Notes: a model not told the origin generated them from the sequence alone. 64,000 bases of DNA from Bos javanicus (GCF_032452875.1 NC_083870.1:6324001-6388000), one strand, 5' to 3'. Numbered from the stretch's first letter, positions 11,024 through 22,623 are shown. A program made the numbers and translations.

Positions 11024-11640
11024 AGAGCATCTAGGAATAGAATTGAGTGTCAAAAGCTATGGTCATTTAAAATTCTGATAGATTCTACCAATTTGCTCTC
11101 CAAAAAGAGTTGTGCAAAATTAATACTCCTCAACAATGAATGAGTATGATTTTTCTCTGGCAGTGAAAAATGAAAGAGTTAGTTGCTCAGTTGTGTTTGA
11201 CTCTTTGCGACCCCATGGACTAAAGCCTACCAAGCTCCTCTGTCCGTGGAATTATCCAGGAAAGAATACTGGAGTGGGTTGCGATTTCCTTCTCCAGGGG
11301 ATCCTCCTAACCCAGGGATCAAACCCAGGTCTCCCACATTTGTAGGCAGATTTTTTACTATCTGAGCCATCAGGGAAGCCCCAGCAGTACTGTTTATTAT
11401 CTACTTTAAAAGCTTTTCCAAATTAATGGGTAAAAATGATACCCTATCAAGGATGTTTAAATTTGTATTTCTTAAGTTGTGAGGTTTAGTAACTTTTTAA
11501 ATGTATTTTGGACATGTAGTGTTCTTTTTCTTTCGACTACATGTTATATAGCCTTTTCTTTGGAGTTGTCTGTCTTTTTGGTTATGGAAGACAATTTGAC
11601 TTGTTAAGCATTTGGCAAATATCTTTGTTCATTTAAAACA
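11024..11640 (-). mobile_element. Old L1 ORF2 3' region, split by a SINE
   Basis: Ancient L1 on the minus strand ('tctaggaatagaattgagtg', 'accaatttgctctccaaaaag', and after the SINE 'aatttgtatttcttaagttgtgag'). A Bov-tA at 11164-11382 interrupts it. Confidence 0.65.
11164..11382 (-). mobile_element. Bov-tA SINE
   Basis: Complete reverse-strand copy with the tRNA-Glu-derived head at the right end ('ctgagccatcagggaagcccc'). Nested in an old L1. Confidence 0.92.
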
Positions 11641-11654
11641 AACTGAAGACAATC

Positions 11655-11876
11655 TAGTGAGTCATGTCTGACTCTTTGCAATCTAGTCATGTCCAACTCT
11701 TTGCAATCCCATGGACTGTAGCCTGCCAGGCTTCTCTGTCCATGGAATTCTCCAGGCAAGAATACTGGCATGGATAACCATTCCCTTCTCCAGGGAATCT
11801 TCCTGACCCAAGAATCAAACCCAGGTCTCCTGCATTGCAGGCAGATTCTTTACTATCTGAGCCACCAGGGAAGCCT
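11655..11876 (-). mobile_element. Bov-tA SINE with internal tandem duplication
   Basis: Full reverse-strand SINE. Its left end carries a near-tandem duplication: 11655-11683 is repeated, with a 4-base shortening, at 11684-11708 (both end 'actctttgcaatc'). Confidence 0.92.
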
Positions 11877-11899
11877 TAATCAATCTGATTTCATCAATG

Positions 11900-12435
11900 G
11901 GAAATAAGTTCATAATTTATGATATATCCATACAATGGGATTCCATGCAGTTATTAAAAAGGAAAGGGAGATTGTCTGCACTGATTTGCAAAGATGCCCA
12001 AGATATATTGCTAAATAGACTAGACAATGGCGGAATTATATCTATAATAGACTCCCCACTACACCATTTATGTATACACATATATGTGTGTGCTTAGTCA
12101 CTAAGTTATGTCCAACTTTTTGTCACCCCATGGACTACAGCACACCAGGCTCCCCTGTCCATGGGATTTTCCAGACAAGTATATTGGACTGGGTTGCCAT
12201 TTCCTCCTCCAGGAAGTCCTCCTGAGCCAGGGATTGAACCCAAGTCTCCTATGTCTCCAGTATTGGCAGGCAGGTTCTTCACCACTATGTCACCTGAGAA
12301 GCCATGTATACATGTATACATGTTTGTAAATCTCTGGATAACAAAGAGACATGGATGCGAATGCTTCTGGTAAATATAAATGGAGATGAAAAAAACAGTA
12401 ACTTACTTTTCAGTTTTTGTACAAATGAGCAAATA
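11900..12435 (+). mobile_element. Old L1 3' end, split by a SINE
   Basis: Forward old-L1 3' end: 'catacaatgggattccatgcagttattaaaaagg' and 'caagatatattgctaaatag', then after the SINE a degraded 3' tail near 'acaaatgagcaaatatttt'. Bov-tA 12089-12303 lies within it. Confidence 0.65.
12089..12303 (-). mobile_element. Bov-tA SINE
   Basis: Reverse-strand SINE nested in the old L1. It ends with the diverged head 'atgtcacctgagaagcc'. Confidence 0.9.
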
Positions 12436-12443
12436 TTTTTTTC

Positions 12444-12512
12444 ATTTTTATTTATTTTTTTAATTTAAATTTATTTTAATTAGAGGCTAATTACTTTACA
12501 ATATTGTATTGG
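12444..12512 (-). mobile_element. ~70-bp bovine L1 3' terminus
   Basis: Only the reverse complement of the last L1 bases is present ('aattagaggctaattactttacaatattgtattgg'). It is an extremely 5'-truncated insertion. A possible short duplication 'atttttat' flanks it, but the AT-rich context weakens that. Confidence 0.8.
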
Positions 12513-13001
12513 TTATTTTTATAATAAAAATAATTATTAGTAACTTTGCAAAACTGATTTTTAAAAGTCACTTCCTTTTTAGGTAATAGAGTTGGTAACA
12601 GGTCAGTCAGCCTCCCCTTTCTACACTATGCTGCCCAGAGCAGAATCAAGGCTTTTCTGCAATACATTGACATTTCCAGTGGCAGGCTTTCATGGCCTGC
12701 TTTCACCAAGACAAAGGAAAACCTCTGTGAGAGGTGGGAAGAACCATGGGGTGGAGGGTGGGAGGCAGAAGAGTGATCTGAAGATGCAGCGTCATGAGTG
12801 ATGAGGTGCATGTTTTTTCTCTTACTCATGATGATGATACTACATTATCTTATAAAACCGAGGCTTTTCAGAAACTTTGTTTTCAAGGCTGAGGTCAAGG
12901 TACCTCTACTGCGAGGAAGAACAAATAGACAGGAGGGGGCAACTTTTCTAGAAAGGAGAAATGAGGTTAGTGCCAGAAGCGGAAGTTAAGTGAATCATGG
13001 G
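12513..13001. other. Unassigned sequence
   Basis: No gene or repeat recognised; slightly more GC-rich than its surroundings. Confidence 0.45.
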
Positions 13002-13287
13002 CTGCTGCTGCTGCTGCTGTTGCTAAGTCGCGTCAGTCGTGTCTGACTCTGTGCGACCCCATAGACGGCAGCCCACCAGGCTCCCCCGTTCCTGGCATTC
13101 TCCAGACAAGAACACTGGAGTGGGTTGCCATTTCCTTCTCCAACGCATGAAAGTGAAAAGTGAAAGTGAAGTCGATCAGTCGTGTCCGACTCTTAGCGAC
13201 CCCATGGACTGCAGCCCACCAGGCTCCTCCATCCAAGGGATTTTCCAGGCAAGAGTACTGGAGTGGGGTGCCATCACCTTCTCCACG
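13002..13287 (-). mobile_element. BOV-A2 dimeric SINE
   Basis: Two BovA units in reverse orientation joined by the linker 'catgaaagtgaaaagtgaaagtga'. The left end carries a CTG-type microsatellite (13002-13022). Low divergence suggests a young copy. Confidence 0.93.
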
Positions 13288-13870
13288 TGGGCTGATGATT
13301 CAGTAGCAAATCACCTTGGGGATTGTCCTATCCACCAGGGTCTGATTGCTTTACAAGGAACTTGAGGAGCAAGAGGACCACCTGTATTCCTCAGGAGGCA
13401 GTAGTATAAAATTCCTTGCTTTTCAGACTTTGCTCCTTAAGAATCCCTCACATCATTGGCCAAATGAGATGCACCTCCTTATCAGTTAAATATGAAGTAT
13501 CATGTTTGGTTAATATCTATATAAAATTTTAATCCTATTCTATAATCGTCTGTGTTGATTATAATAAAATTATTTTTATTCTCTGTATTTTCCATGACAC
13601 CTGCTGACTAGGAAAATGAGCTGTATATGCCCTGAATGGGTACATTACTGACAGGAAAGGTGAGAGATCTCTTGTACCAGGTATATCTGGCTTTGATCTA
13701 CTTGTTAGCTGTCCTTGTTCATGACATTCAGTTGCTAAACTGCAACTACCTTATTTATTTGTAAAAGAAAAACGGTAATCCTACCTGTATAGAACCATGT
13801 GAGAACTAAATGAAATAAGAATATATTGCAGTACCTTTCACTACAGAGATATATTAATAACTAACACTTA
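13288..13870. other. Unassigned sequence
   Basis: No gene or repeat recognised. Confidence 0.45.
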
Positions 13871-14094
13871 CTGACCACACCTCAGATGGTACAGAATCCG
13901 CCTGCAAAGCAAGAGACCCAGGTTTGATTCCTGCACCAGGAAGATCCCCTGGAAAAGCAAATGGCAACCCACTGAGTATTCTTCCCTGAGAAATCTCATG
14001 GACAAAGGAACTTGGCGGGCTATAGGCCATAAGGTTGCAAAAGAGTCCCACTCGGCTTAGTGACTAAACAATTATAAACAGTGACTAAACAACA
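13871..14094 (+). mobile_element. Bov-tA SINE, diverged
   Basis: Forward SINE from the degraded head 'cacacctcagatggtacagaat' to a duplicated tail ('agtgactaaacaattataaacagtgactaaacaac'). Confidence 0.85.
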
Positions 14095-14101
14095 GTAACA
14101 A

Positions 14102-14290
14102 ATGCTTACTGAATGTTTAGTATTAAAGTAAGCATTTAAGGCCCGTGATGTAATTACTTTGTCTTTCATTTTAGAAATGAAGTAACAGAGACTTAAAGCA
14201 GTTATCCTAATGAATATCAAAGCCAGGATGTGAACCAAGCAGGGTTTCTGCAGAGCCAGCTTATTTAAGTGAACTGCCTTCCAGTGCCAG
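14102..14290 (-). mobile_element. MIR SINE fossil
   Basis: Reverse MIR: 'attttagaaatgaagtaacagagac', 'aaagccaggatgtgaacc', 'tctgcagagcc'. Confidence 0.65.
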
Positions 14291-14314
14291 GGTTGGAGAT
14301 TGTCACACATAATT

Positions 14315-14811
14315 GTGATGACCAATTTAGACAGCATATTAAAAAGCGGAGACGTTGCTTTGCCAACAAAGGTCTGTCTAGTCAAAGCTATGGTTTTTCC
14401 AGTAGTTGTGTATGGATGTGAGAGTTGGACTATAAAGAAAGCTGAGCGCTGAAGAATTGATGCTTTAGACTCTTGCGAGTTCCTTGGACTGCAAGGAGAT
14501 CCCACCAGTCCATCCTAAAAGAAATCAGTTCTGAATATTCATTGGAAGGACTGTTGCTGAAGCTGAAACTACAATATTTTGGCCACCTGATGCGAAGAAC
14601 TGACTCATTTGAAAAGACCCTGATGCTGGGAAAGATTGAGGGCAGGAGGAGAAGGGGACAACAGAGGATGAGATGGTTTGTTGGCATCACTGACCTGATG
14701 GACATGAGTTTGAGAAGGTTCCAAGAGTTTGTGATGGACAGGGAAGCCTGTTATGCTGCAGATCATGGGGTTGCAAACAGTCGGACTCTACTGAGTGACT
14801 GAACTGAACTG
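14315..14811 (+). mobile_element. BovB 3' part
   Basis: Forward BovB from 'gaccaatttagacagcatatt' to the 'gtgactgaactgaactga' end, ~500 bases, 5'-truncated. Small deletions break its frame. It abuts the end of a MIR. Confidence 0.92.
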
Positions 14812-15055
14812 AATGTTGATGAATTTTCCAAATACCAAAAATGAAATGTTTGATACCATCAGTTGTGTGTTTAAAAACAGAGGTTTTACTAGAGGAATTG
14901 AATTGTTGGGTAGCATTTCATTCACCAAAGCCCCATCAGATGTAGCCTCAAGGCTTTATCTCATTGATATTTTGCCTTTAAGGAAGAAATGTTTTTCTGG
15001 CTTAAAGGTGGCTCTATATATATTCCTTGAATTGCATGGTCATCATTCACTGTAC

Positions 15056-15178
15056 ATTAATTTTTTGGATTGCCCACTATGTGCTAAAACTAGGTTCTAT
15101 TCAAGCCCCTGGGAATACAAAACTAAATAAAACAGAGTCCTTACTACCCTCAAAGCTCACAATTATAGCAGTGGATTT
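15056..15178 (-). mobile_element. L2 LINE 3' fragment
   Basis: Reverse L2 pattern: 'cccactatgtgctaaaac', 'gggaatacaaaactaaataaaacagagtcct', 'ctcaaagctcacaa'. Confidence 0.6.
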
Positions 15179-15234
15179 CAAGCAGTTCAACCACAACCCA
15201 AAGTAAGAAATTCATTTTACATTGAACTTCGTAG

Positions 15235-15277
15235 AACACACACACACCTACATAAATACACACACACACACACAAAT
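15235..15277. repeat. Imperfect (CA)n microsatellite
   Basis: Interrupted CA runs, separated by 'ctacataaata'. Confidence 0.9.
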
Positions 15278-15481
15278 GCACATAAAATACAGTTAAATTT
15301 CATAAAATAATCTTACTATATGCAATGTACCGGGATATTTTCTTTTTGTTCTATGTTATTCCACTCCATTTTATTCTAGTCTATTCTGTTTTTCCACATG
15401 TTGAATGTCCTAAATTATTTCAAGACACTCATGGATTATGACATGTAATTTGAAAAATACTAGTCTATGGAAAGAGTTGTT

Positions 15482-15686
15482 GTTGTTTAGTCGCTAAGTT
15501 GTGTCTGATTCTTTTGCAACCCTATGGACTGTAGCCCACCAGGCTCCTCTGTCCATAGGATTTCCCAGGCAAGAATACTGGAGTGGATTGCCATTTCCTA
15601 CTCCAAGGGATCTTCCCACCCCAGGGATCAAACTTGCATCTCGTACACTGGCAGATGCATGCTTTACCACTGAGTCACCAGAGAAC
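15482..15686 (-). mobile_element. Bov-tA SINE
   Basis: Reverse-strand SINE ending in 'accactgagtcaccagagaa'. Its left flank is a 'ttgttgttta' tail, the usual A-rich end in reverse. Confidence 0.9.
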
Positions 15687-16335
15687 AGCAGTTAAAAGGG
15701 CAAGTTCAATGTATTCCCATATGGAATACTCTAAGAGCCATCTAGACAATGAACTCTTGGAGATGAAGGAAAGAAACTAATTCATCCTAGCGGTTGTTAG
15801 GTCAGATAACACTAGGATGAACTCTGAGCCTCAGTTCATCCCTTGAGGGATAAGAAAATCAGTAGAAAATGGGAGGGGGGACAATCCAAGCAAATAAAAC
15901 ACCATATGTAGGTGTGAGAGGAAATGGTAAAAAGCCAAGCAAAGGAGGACGGGGCAAGAATGCTAGTTTCAGTTTGAATTTATGCATCAGGCAAAGGACA
16001 ACCATACTACAAAAAAAAACTAAACTTACCGGAGACCCTGTTATAACAGAAGCAGTCAGTTCACATTCAGTAGAATGATGTCCACATCTGGCCATGATGT
16101 CCATTGACTCTCTGCTTGGGGACAGCACATTCTGCGCTAAAGCCAAAGAAGAGGAAGCTTGAACTTTGACCTTAAGAGAACCAGTTTAAGTAAGAAGTCA
16201 GACACCTATACAAATAATTTTGATACCATGTAATTAGTTCCATAATAGCAGTATGTACATAGTGCAGTAAGTGTGTAGAGTTTAGTATAAGGAGTTTCAG
16301 CTTGTTTTAATCATCACCAACTGTGAGATGGTCAT
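15687..16335. other. Unassigned sequence
   Basis: No gene or repeat recognised. The overlapping 95-aa and 69-aa frames on opposite strands have no family motifs. Confidence 0.45.
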
Positions 16336-17442
16336 TCCCATATCCTGCTGATGGGAGTCTAAATTTATATAAAATTTCTGGAAAGGAACTTAACAATATG
16401 CTTCGACAGACTTAAAAACATTCACAGCCTTTGGCCAAACGATTTTGCTTATAGGAGGCTATCTCAAGTGTAACTCAAAAAGAGACCCAGCCCTCATATG
16501 GCAGCTGCATCTCACCACAGTGTTGTGATTAAAAGAAATATAGTCTGGCAACCAAATGTATTTGAAATTGGTCCCAATCTTAACTACATCTCTGGAAGAA
16601 CACTAAAGGAAATCCAATATAGCTGCACTTTACACATGGTGATAAGGAATGGTGTGAAGGAGTTTATCTTGTCTGCATATGCATCCCAAAAAGGGCCTGT
16701 GTTCTATGCCAGAGTCAAAGCATGGGGAAGGGAGGTACAAAAAAGAGTGAGAGAAATAAAACTATCCAAAATTAAACTAATTTGGCACAAGTAAGAGCAG
16801 AGAACCAGAGCTGGACTGCTATGAGAATGTGATCTCCATGGAAATGTGTTCAACAGTAGGGGGAACTTCCATGTGAAGTAAAATAAAGTTAAAAAATATT
16901 TAAATTACCTCAAGTAACATCTGGATTTCATTTGTAAGGATGAAAAATTACTCCAGAAGATATTAAGTAATAATCAATTAAATGATATATTCTTACGGAC
17001 TTCTCTGGTGGCCTAGGTGGTAAAGATTCTTCCTGCGATTCTGGAGACCTGGGTTTGATCCCTGGGTCAGGAAGATCCCCTGGAAGAGGGCATGGCAACC
17101 CACTCCAGTATTCTTGCCTGGAGAATCCCATGGACAGGGGAACCTGGTGGGCTACAGTTAGTCACAATTAGTCGGACATGACTGAGCAACTAAGCACACA
17201 GCACACATATTCTTATGATATAATATGTGCATCTACTGACTGTCATAAGGTAGAAAAAATTGTTTAGAGACTGGAGAAAGCAGAATATAAGAACATAGAA
17301 TAGTAAAAAGTATATCAAAATAATAACATGGAATATATTTATTTTATTCTTTTACTTTTCTATATTTTCTACACTGTATGTAATGAACATGTATTACTTT
17401 CTCTATGCAGAAATTTATTTTTTAAAACCATTGGCTGGGCAA
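16336..17442 (+). mobile_element. Old L1 3' region, split by a SINE
   Basis: It opens with 'ctgctgatgggagtctaaat', a mark of old L1 ORF2 near its 3' end, and closes with an L1-type 3' terminus ('ctacactgtatgtaatgaacatgtattact'). The middle (16560-16930) is too diverged to assign. A 98-codon frame at 16498-16794 starts inside the L1 part and is most likely fortuitous. Bov-tA 16996-17206 interrupts the element. Confidence 0.55.
16996..17206 (+). mobile_element. Bov-tA SINE with 9-bp target duplication
   Basis: Forward SINE from the head 'cggacttctctggtggcctagg' to 'gagcaactaagcacacagcac'. It is flanked by identical 'atattctta' (16987-16995 and 17207-17215). Low divergence. Confidence 0.95.
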
Positions 17443-17705
17443 GGAAAATTATTAAAATCTGGGATTAAGAAATAATTACAAGAACCAGTTTTAACATTCT
17501 AGATGCCTGCTAGGTTTTATCCCAGGAAGCTGGCAAGATAATAATTATCCTATGTAAAACTTGAGTATGGAAACTTTGTTGGGCAAAGTATTAAATGTTT
17601 TTATTTTAAAAGTGTCCTATAGGCAAGTGCTTATTTGCATAGGTTATTTAAAAGTAGGACTTCATGGAGGCTTTGTCATTAATAATCACAATTACAGCAA
17701 CTAGA

Positions 17706-18015
17706 GCTTCCCTGGTATCTCAGCTGGTAAAGAATCTGCCTGCAATGCAGGAGACCCTGGTTCAATTCCTGGGTCAGGAAGATTCCCTGGAGAAGGGATA
17801 GACTACCCGCTCCAGTATTGTTGGGCTTCCCTGGCAGCTTAGCTGGTAAAGAATCCATCTATAGTGTCAGAGACCTGGGTTCGATCCCTGGGTTAGGAAG
17901 ATCCCCTGGAGAAGGGAACAGCTACCCACTTCAGTATTCTGGCCTAGCGAATTTCATGGACTGTATAGTCCATGGGGTTGCAAAGAGTTGGACATGACCA
18001 AACAACCTTTACTTC
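17706..18015 (+). mobile_element. Dimeric Bov-tA SINE with 12-bp target duplication
   Basis: Two head units in tandem: a first unit cut short after 'ctccagtattgtt', then a full second unit from 'gggcttccctggcagctta'. The identical 12-mer 'acagcaactaga' flanks the pair (17694-17705 and 18016-18027), so the dimer moved as one unit. Confidence 0.95.
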
Positions 18016-18032
18016 ACAGCAACTAGACCCTT

Positions 18033-18175
18033 AATTTTTTTGTCCTCAGAGCAATCCTGTGAGTTGAATACTGTCCACATGTTTCAGACAAGGAAACTTA
18101 TTGTTGTGGTGATTAAGATGTTTATCCAGATCCACAGATAATTGATAGACTCAGAATATACATTTGTCCTTTCTG
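18033..18175 (-). mobile_element. MIR SINE fossil
   Basis: Reverse MIR: 'agcaatcctgtgagttgaatact', 'acaaggaaac'. Confidence 0.6.
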
Positions 18176-18307
18176 TCACACTTTCCCTTTAACTAAGTAG
18201 TTACACTGGAGGAAATGTCAGATTATTTGCAATATGAGAAAAGCAAAAGACCTAGGAATGTCATATGGGCCAAAATTTCAGAGAAAAGCACATCTCTTTT
18301 ATCTTCC

Positions 18308-18324
18308 TTTTTTTTTTTTTTTTA
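18308..18324. repeat. Poly-T run
   Basis: Seventeen T residues; no recognisable retroposon body is attached on the right. Confidence 0.9.
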
Positions 18325-18774
18325 ATCTCTTCCTTCCATTATGCAATGGCAGGCAACTGGGCTGAGAAATCTATTCTCTAGAGCAGTGTGGACTAAGGAG
18401 CGGGAAGCTCTGTCTAAAGTTTTGACATAATCCTTGAGAGCTCCCTAGCACTTTTTTAAATGAAAAGTATTCTACTAGCACCACAGATGTTTCAAGCCGT
18501 TTTTAAAAGACTATTTGAAACTCGATAGATTGAAACTTTAGCTTATAATTCACCTTGGAATGAGCCAGGGTTGATTACTGCTACCAATTCTTACCTTCTT
18601 CAGACTTCCAGCTCTAATCACTTCCATTAAGCTCTGTACCACTCAGTAATTTATGCATATGATGGCCAGCAAAAAATGAACAGCAACCTCAGGTCACCAG
18701 TAAGAGGTGCTATCCAGCCTGACAACTGTGAGTCATGCACATGACCACCACATTGGTCCTCTTTATCCTCCTTC
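18325..18774. other. Unassigned sequence
   Basis: No gene or repeat recognised. Confidence 0.4.
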
Positions 18775-19440
18775 TCCAAATGGTATAGGTCCAGTCTGAT
18801 CACAGGTGACCTTGGCCTGCAGTGGCTTAAAGCAGGGTTTTGCTTCCTGGCCAGAGATTGAGGTCAGGCAGTGGCAGTGAGAGCACTGAATCCTAGACAC
18901 TAGACAAGTCACCAGTGACAAGACTCCTGACCCTTTGGGCTTTGTAGAAATTAATTCCCACAAAGACAGAAGTAGTGAAAGAAGTAAAAGTGTTTATTAA
19001 AAGGAAAAGTAAGAATAGGCACAGTGGGCAGGCTCAAAGAGTGAGTTGTGCCCTGTGGTCATTTGAATCATTTATACAGGGCTTTCTTCCAGATTTCCTT
19101 TGGCCGATCATCCTGCTTTGCCTGGTTCTAAGTCTGTATTTGGTTTATCTCCGGGTCCTCCCATATGTGCGTACACATCTCATAGCCAAGATGGATGTTA
19201 CAGAAGAGGGTCGGTTGACATCACTCCCTTTTGACTTCCAAAGAGCCTCCAATTAAAATAAATAAATTTAAATTAAAAAAAAAAAAACCAAAGAGGCTAT
19301 CTGCACACATACAGTTGGGAAGGTCTCCTTGACCTGGAGAATGAGAAATATCTGGGCAGGATTTAGCTCCTCCTGCTCTTCATCTTGCAGTATCTGTCCA
19401 CAGGAGAGAAACTCCAGCTGTTCAGAGTGACAGGGCCCCA
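18775..19440 (-). mobile_element. Endogenous retrovirus LTR-like element
   Basis: On the minus strand the sequence shows a promoter-like TATAAA (19071-19076) and, ~75 bases downstream, an AATAAA polyadenylation signal (18993-18998). A U5-like stretch ends near 18775. This spacing and the surrounding words match an LTR common in bovine DNA. No gag, pol or env remnant is adjacent, so it is probably a solo LTR. Both ends are approximate and no target duplication was identified. A 42-bp L1 scrap sits inside at 19246-19287. Confidence 0.6.
19246..19287 (+). mobile_element. 42-bp L1 3' terminus with target duplication
   Basis: Consists only of 'cctccaattaaaataaataa' plus an A-rich tail, the last bases of bovine L1. 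Identical 'ccaaagag' lies on both sides (19238-19245 and 19288-19295). One of the shortest possible L1 insertions. Confidence 0.88.
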
Positions 19441-20288
19441 TCTGTGTCCTGCCTCAAGTCAAATTTGTGAGGTTTAATTCTGACTTGCTTTTATTTTTCA
19501 AATTCAGATTCTTTTCTAGGATTTCCTTCAACTCCAACTTGGTTGAAGCTTGACTATTTTTCTAGCCTCTTCTCAGCCACCACAGTCAGCAAAGATTGTC
19601 TTCTGTCATCTCTTGCCTGCAAAGATTCACTACATGACTTTCCTTTTAGAAAGTTCACACACTACCAAGACACCTCAAGATATGACTCTCAACCTTACCA
19701 GATTGCTCTAACACCTGATTTTTAGTTTCCCTGCCTTGGAGACCACCTGTCGAGACCATCTATTGTCCTGATATTCCTTACCCTAATGATTCATTCTCTC
19801 CTTAGGGGCTCTCTCCAGAAATTTCCTCAATTTGTTCCCTGAGTTTCCTCAAGACTAATGGATGCTAATCAGCTAAGGATACTAATCTCCATTCATTATT
19901 GCTTCTTATCCTCATGAGTTGGAATTGAGGCATAGACAACTTTTCATAAATATCTTTAAATTTTCCATTCTGATCTAGACATTGTGAGAAGTCCTATAGA
20001 ATGTGAAAATGCTCATGACATAGTCTTACCTTTATTGTATGAAATTTATTGACTTTTTAATAAGGAAAATATGGATAAAAATAATTCTAAGATAATTTGA
20101 AATGTGGTGTGTGCTAAATAGAGCAAAGAGGTTTGGAAATGAAAAACAGAGTAATTGTTTTGCCTGTAGCTATCAAGAAAGCTTTCTGGAAAAGAAAGAA
20201 TTTGAGCTGAGCTTTGAAGCAAGAGGAATTTAAATACAGGTGGAGAAAGATATTCTAAACACTGGGAATGAAAAATGTAAGACAGTGT
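19441..20288. other. Unassigned sequence
   Basis: Mostly nothing recognised. The part near 20170-20288 and its continuation after the SINE resembles an ancient dispersed mammalian repeat that I cannot name. Confidence 0.4.
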
Positions 20289-20298
20289 ATGGTAGGTT

Positions 20299-20518
20299 TT
20301 AGGATTCCCAGTGGCTCAGTGGTAAAGAATCTGTCTGGAATACAGGAAACATGTCAGATATGAGTTGGATCCCTAGGTCAGATAGATCCCCTGGAGCAGG
20401 GCATGGTAACCCACTCCAATATTCTTACCTGGAGAATCCTATGGATGGAGCAGCCTGATGGGCTACAGTCCATGGGATCGCAAAGAGTTGGACATGACTG
20501 AAGTGACTAAGCACACGC
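20299..20518 (+). mobile_element. Bov-tA SINE with 10-bp target duplication
   Basis: Forward SINE with a small internal expansion in the tRNA-like part. Flanked by identical 'atggtaggtt' (20289-20298 and 20519-20528). Confidence 0.94.
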
Positions 20519-20528
20519 ATGGTAGGTT

Positions 20529-21554
20529 CTGGTTTTAAGAATTTTCTGTGTGTTTGGGCATGAGGACACTTGGAAGGAAATTGAAGGAGGTATCTGGAAA
20601 ATTAGCTTTGTACTTGATCTTGTAGAAATCTAAATTATGATAAGGACTCTGGACTTTGTTAATCAGTGTAGTTACTGTCAAGTTTTGAGCAGTGGCTGTA
20701 TGTAATGCTTACCTAGTTATTTTCTCCAGCCTTCACACTCACTAGTAGGAGTTATGTATAGGTAGGTGACTTGGGATATCAAAGAGAATGGATGGGAGCA
20801 AGGGAGAGGAGAGACAGGAAACCCACCAAGATCTGCTCCCTTAAGTGAAGTGAGAGGATGAGAGTCTCTATCCAGGTAGAGGTGCTGGGAAAGCAGAAGT
20901 TATGACTGCACTGGGTAAAGAATCTCTGCAGCCTACAGTCTTGACTTAGCAGATGCTGCAATTATGGATGCAAAACATTTTCCACTACAGTTCTCACTTT
21001 TGGCTGCTCACAGTTACTTATGATCTCAATTTCTGAAGGGTAATCTCAGATCCAAGGCAGTTTTTGGAAATATTTTGGGAAAGATTCCATCTGCATCACA
21101 TCAAAAAGAATCAAAACCACATTTCTATAGGGAGGAAAAAAGAAGGAAAAAATGTTATTTTTTTTTTAAGTATCCAACATCTGAAAGTCTTCTTTTAATA
21201 AGCCGCACTCACATTGCCTTAAGCTGGTTACAAAATAAGAAGTAAGATTTGGTGGATTTCATTCCAACCAACAGTTTAAAATAAACAGCAATTTAACCAT
21301 TGATTTTGTTGTTCTTGTTGTTTTGTTTTAAGACCACTGAAGCCTGACTTTGAGTAAGCTTCTGAAATGACCAGTTGATATTAATAGGACTCTTTCCTTC
21401 CCAGAGGAGCCTGGAACCTTCTGGGCTTGGGGTCAAGGGTCTTGGGGTCTAGAGTTCTAGACAAGGAATTCCCTCCATTAAGTTGGAACTGCCACATGTC
21501 TTAAATTCAGGTTATTTTGGCAGATGGATAAGAGAGATGTGTTGGAAACAAAGA
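20529..21554. other. Unassigned sequence
   Basis: No gene or young repeat seen in about 1 kb. Confidence 0.45.
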
Positions 21555-21735
21555 CCCTCCAGCTGGGAAGAAACGTTAAAGATCATCAGCTTCCAACTTT
21601 TCATTTTAGGGACAATGAAACTCAGTTAAGAAGATTAAACAACTTGCCCAAAGTCCAATATTAATTTATTGCAGAATCAGAACTATAGCATGAAGTTTCT
21701 TTATTTCCAGATTGTGTCACTCTTATGCTTAAAAT
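21555..21735 (-). mobile_element. MIR-like fossil
   Basis: Words such as 'cattttagggacaatgaaactcag' and 'aacttgcccaaag' follow the reverse MIR order, with weak similarity elsewhere. Confidence 0.5.
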
Positions 21736-22544
21736 TATCCACCACTCTACATACTGCCCAAAGCAGAATGTTAGAAGCATTTTCCATACTCAGTGGCTAG
21801 CAGTTGGCAGGATGCTGGGAATAGAAGATATGGATCCTTGGGATCATATGAAAAATACTGAGACTTCTTAAAATATTCAAAGTCTATAAAGTTCTGCTGG
21901 CAAAATTTTCCCTTCCTTCACTCTCATAACCCCTTCCACAAGCTATTTTTCTATCACTTCTTGTGACTTTCAGAGTTGCCCTTAATAGTCATTTCCATTT
22001 TAACTTAATTTCACCTTTTACCTCCTAATCTTTCTTCCCCTAATCTCATGCCCCAATCCCACCAAATCAAGCTAATGTGTAAATACTTCCAATTCAGGAG
22101 TGACTTTGCCTAGAGATCTCTAGAGACTTTTCCACAATGATGGGAGGATAAGGTTGTAAGCATTGGGAAAGTTTATAGGCATCAACTTTTCAAATAGTTT
22201 GGAGAGTGACTTCCTAGACAATATAGGTAAAAACAAGAATATAAAGAATAGACTTCACATGAATCATTTCTCATTACTGCATCATGAATTCCCCTGCCAC
22301 AAATTGTTAAATACTCACAGGCCTTAAAGAATATAAATGAAAACATATAATATTACGTTAGTTCCTTTTTGTTGACATGGAAAAATAATGCATCTATCAA
22401 TGATGCATAAAAACTAACTACATCACTGGGAGTGGACAAGACAAGGAAATTCATTACTGCAATTTTGGTTGTCTGTGGTCATAAATGAAAGAACTGAATA
22501 AGCAAAGAAACAAAGGTATGTGAAGAATATGAAGCAGCACAGCA
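21736..22544. other. Unassigned sequence
   Basis: No gene or repeat recognised. Confidence 0.45.
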
Positions 22545-22623
22545 TACCAGGTTCTGGGGGTATTTTCACATGCCATATCTCATTTAGCATTCACTCCAAA
22601 TCTTAGTGGTAGGTTCTTAATTT

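Noticed and set aside
13002..13022. CTG repeat as an expansion locus of interest
   Set aside because: It is the normal end of BOV-A2 SINEs and is short; the same run appears at 63366.
16498..16794. 98-codon plus-strand frame as a possible small gene
   Set aside because: It begins inside an old L1 fragment, has no family motif or splice context, and is short enough to occur by chance.
17706..18015. tRNA genes in the SINE heads
   Set aside because: The tRNA-Glu-like heads of Bov-tA are SINE promoters without an intact cloverleaf.
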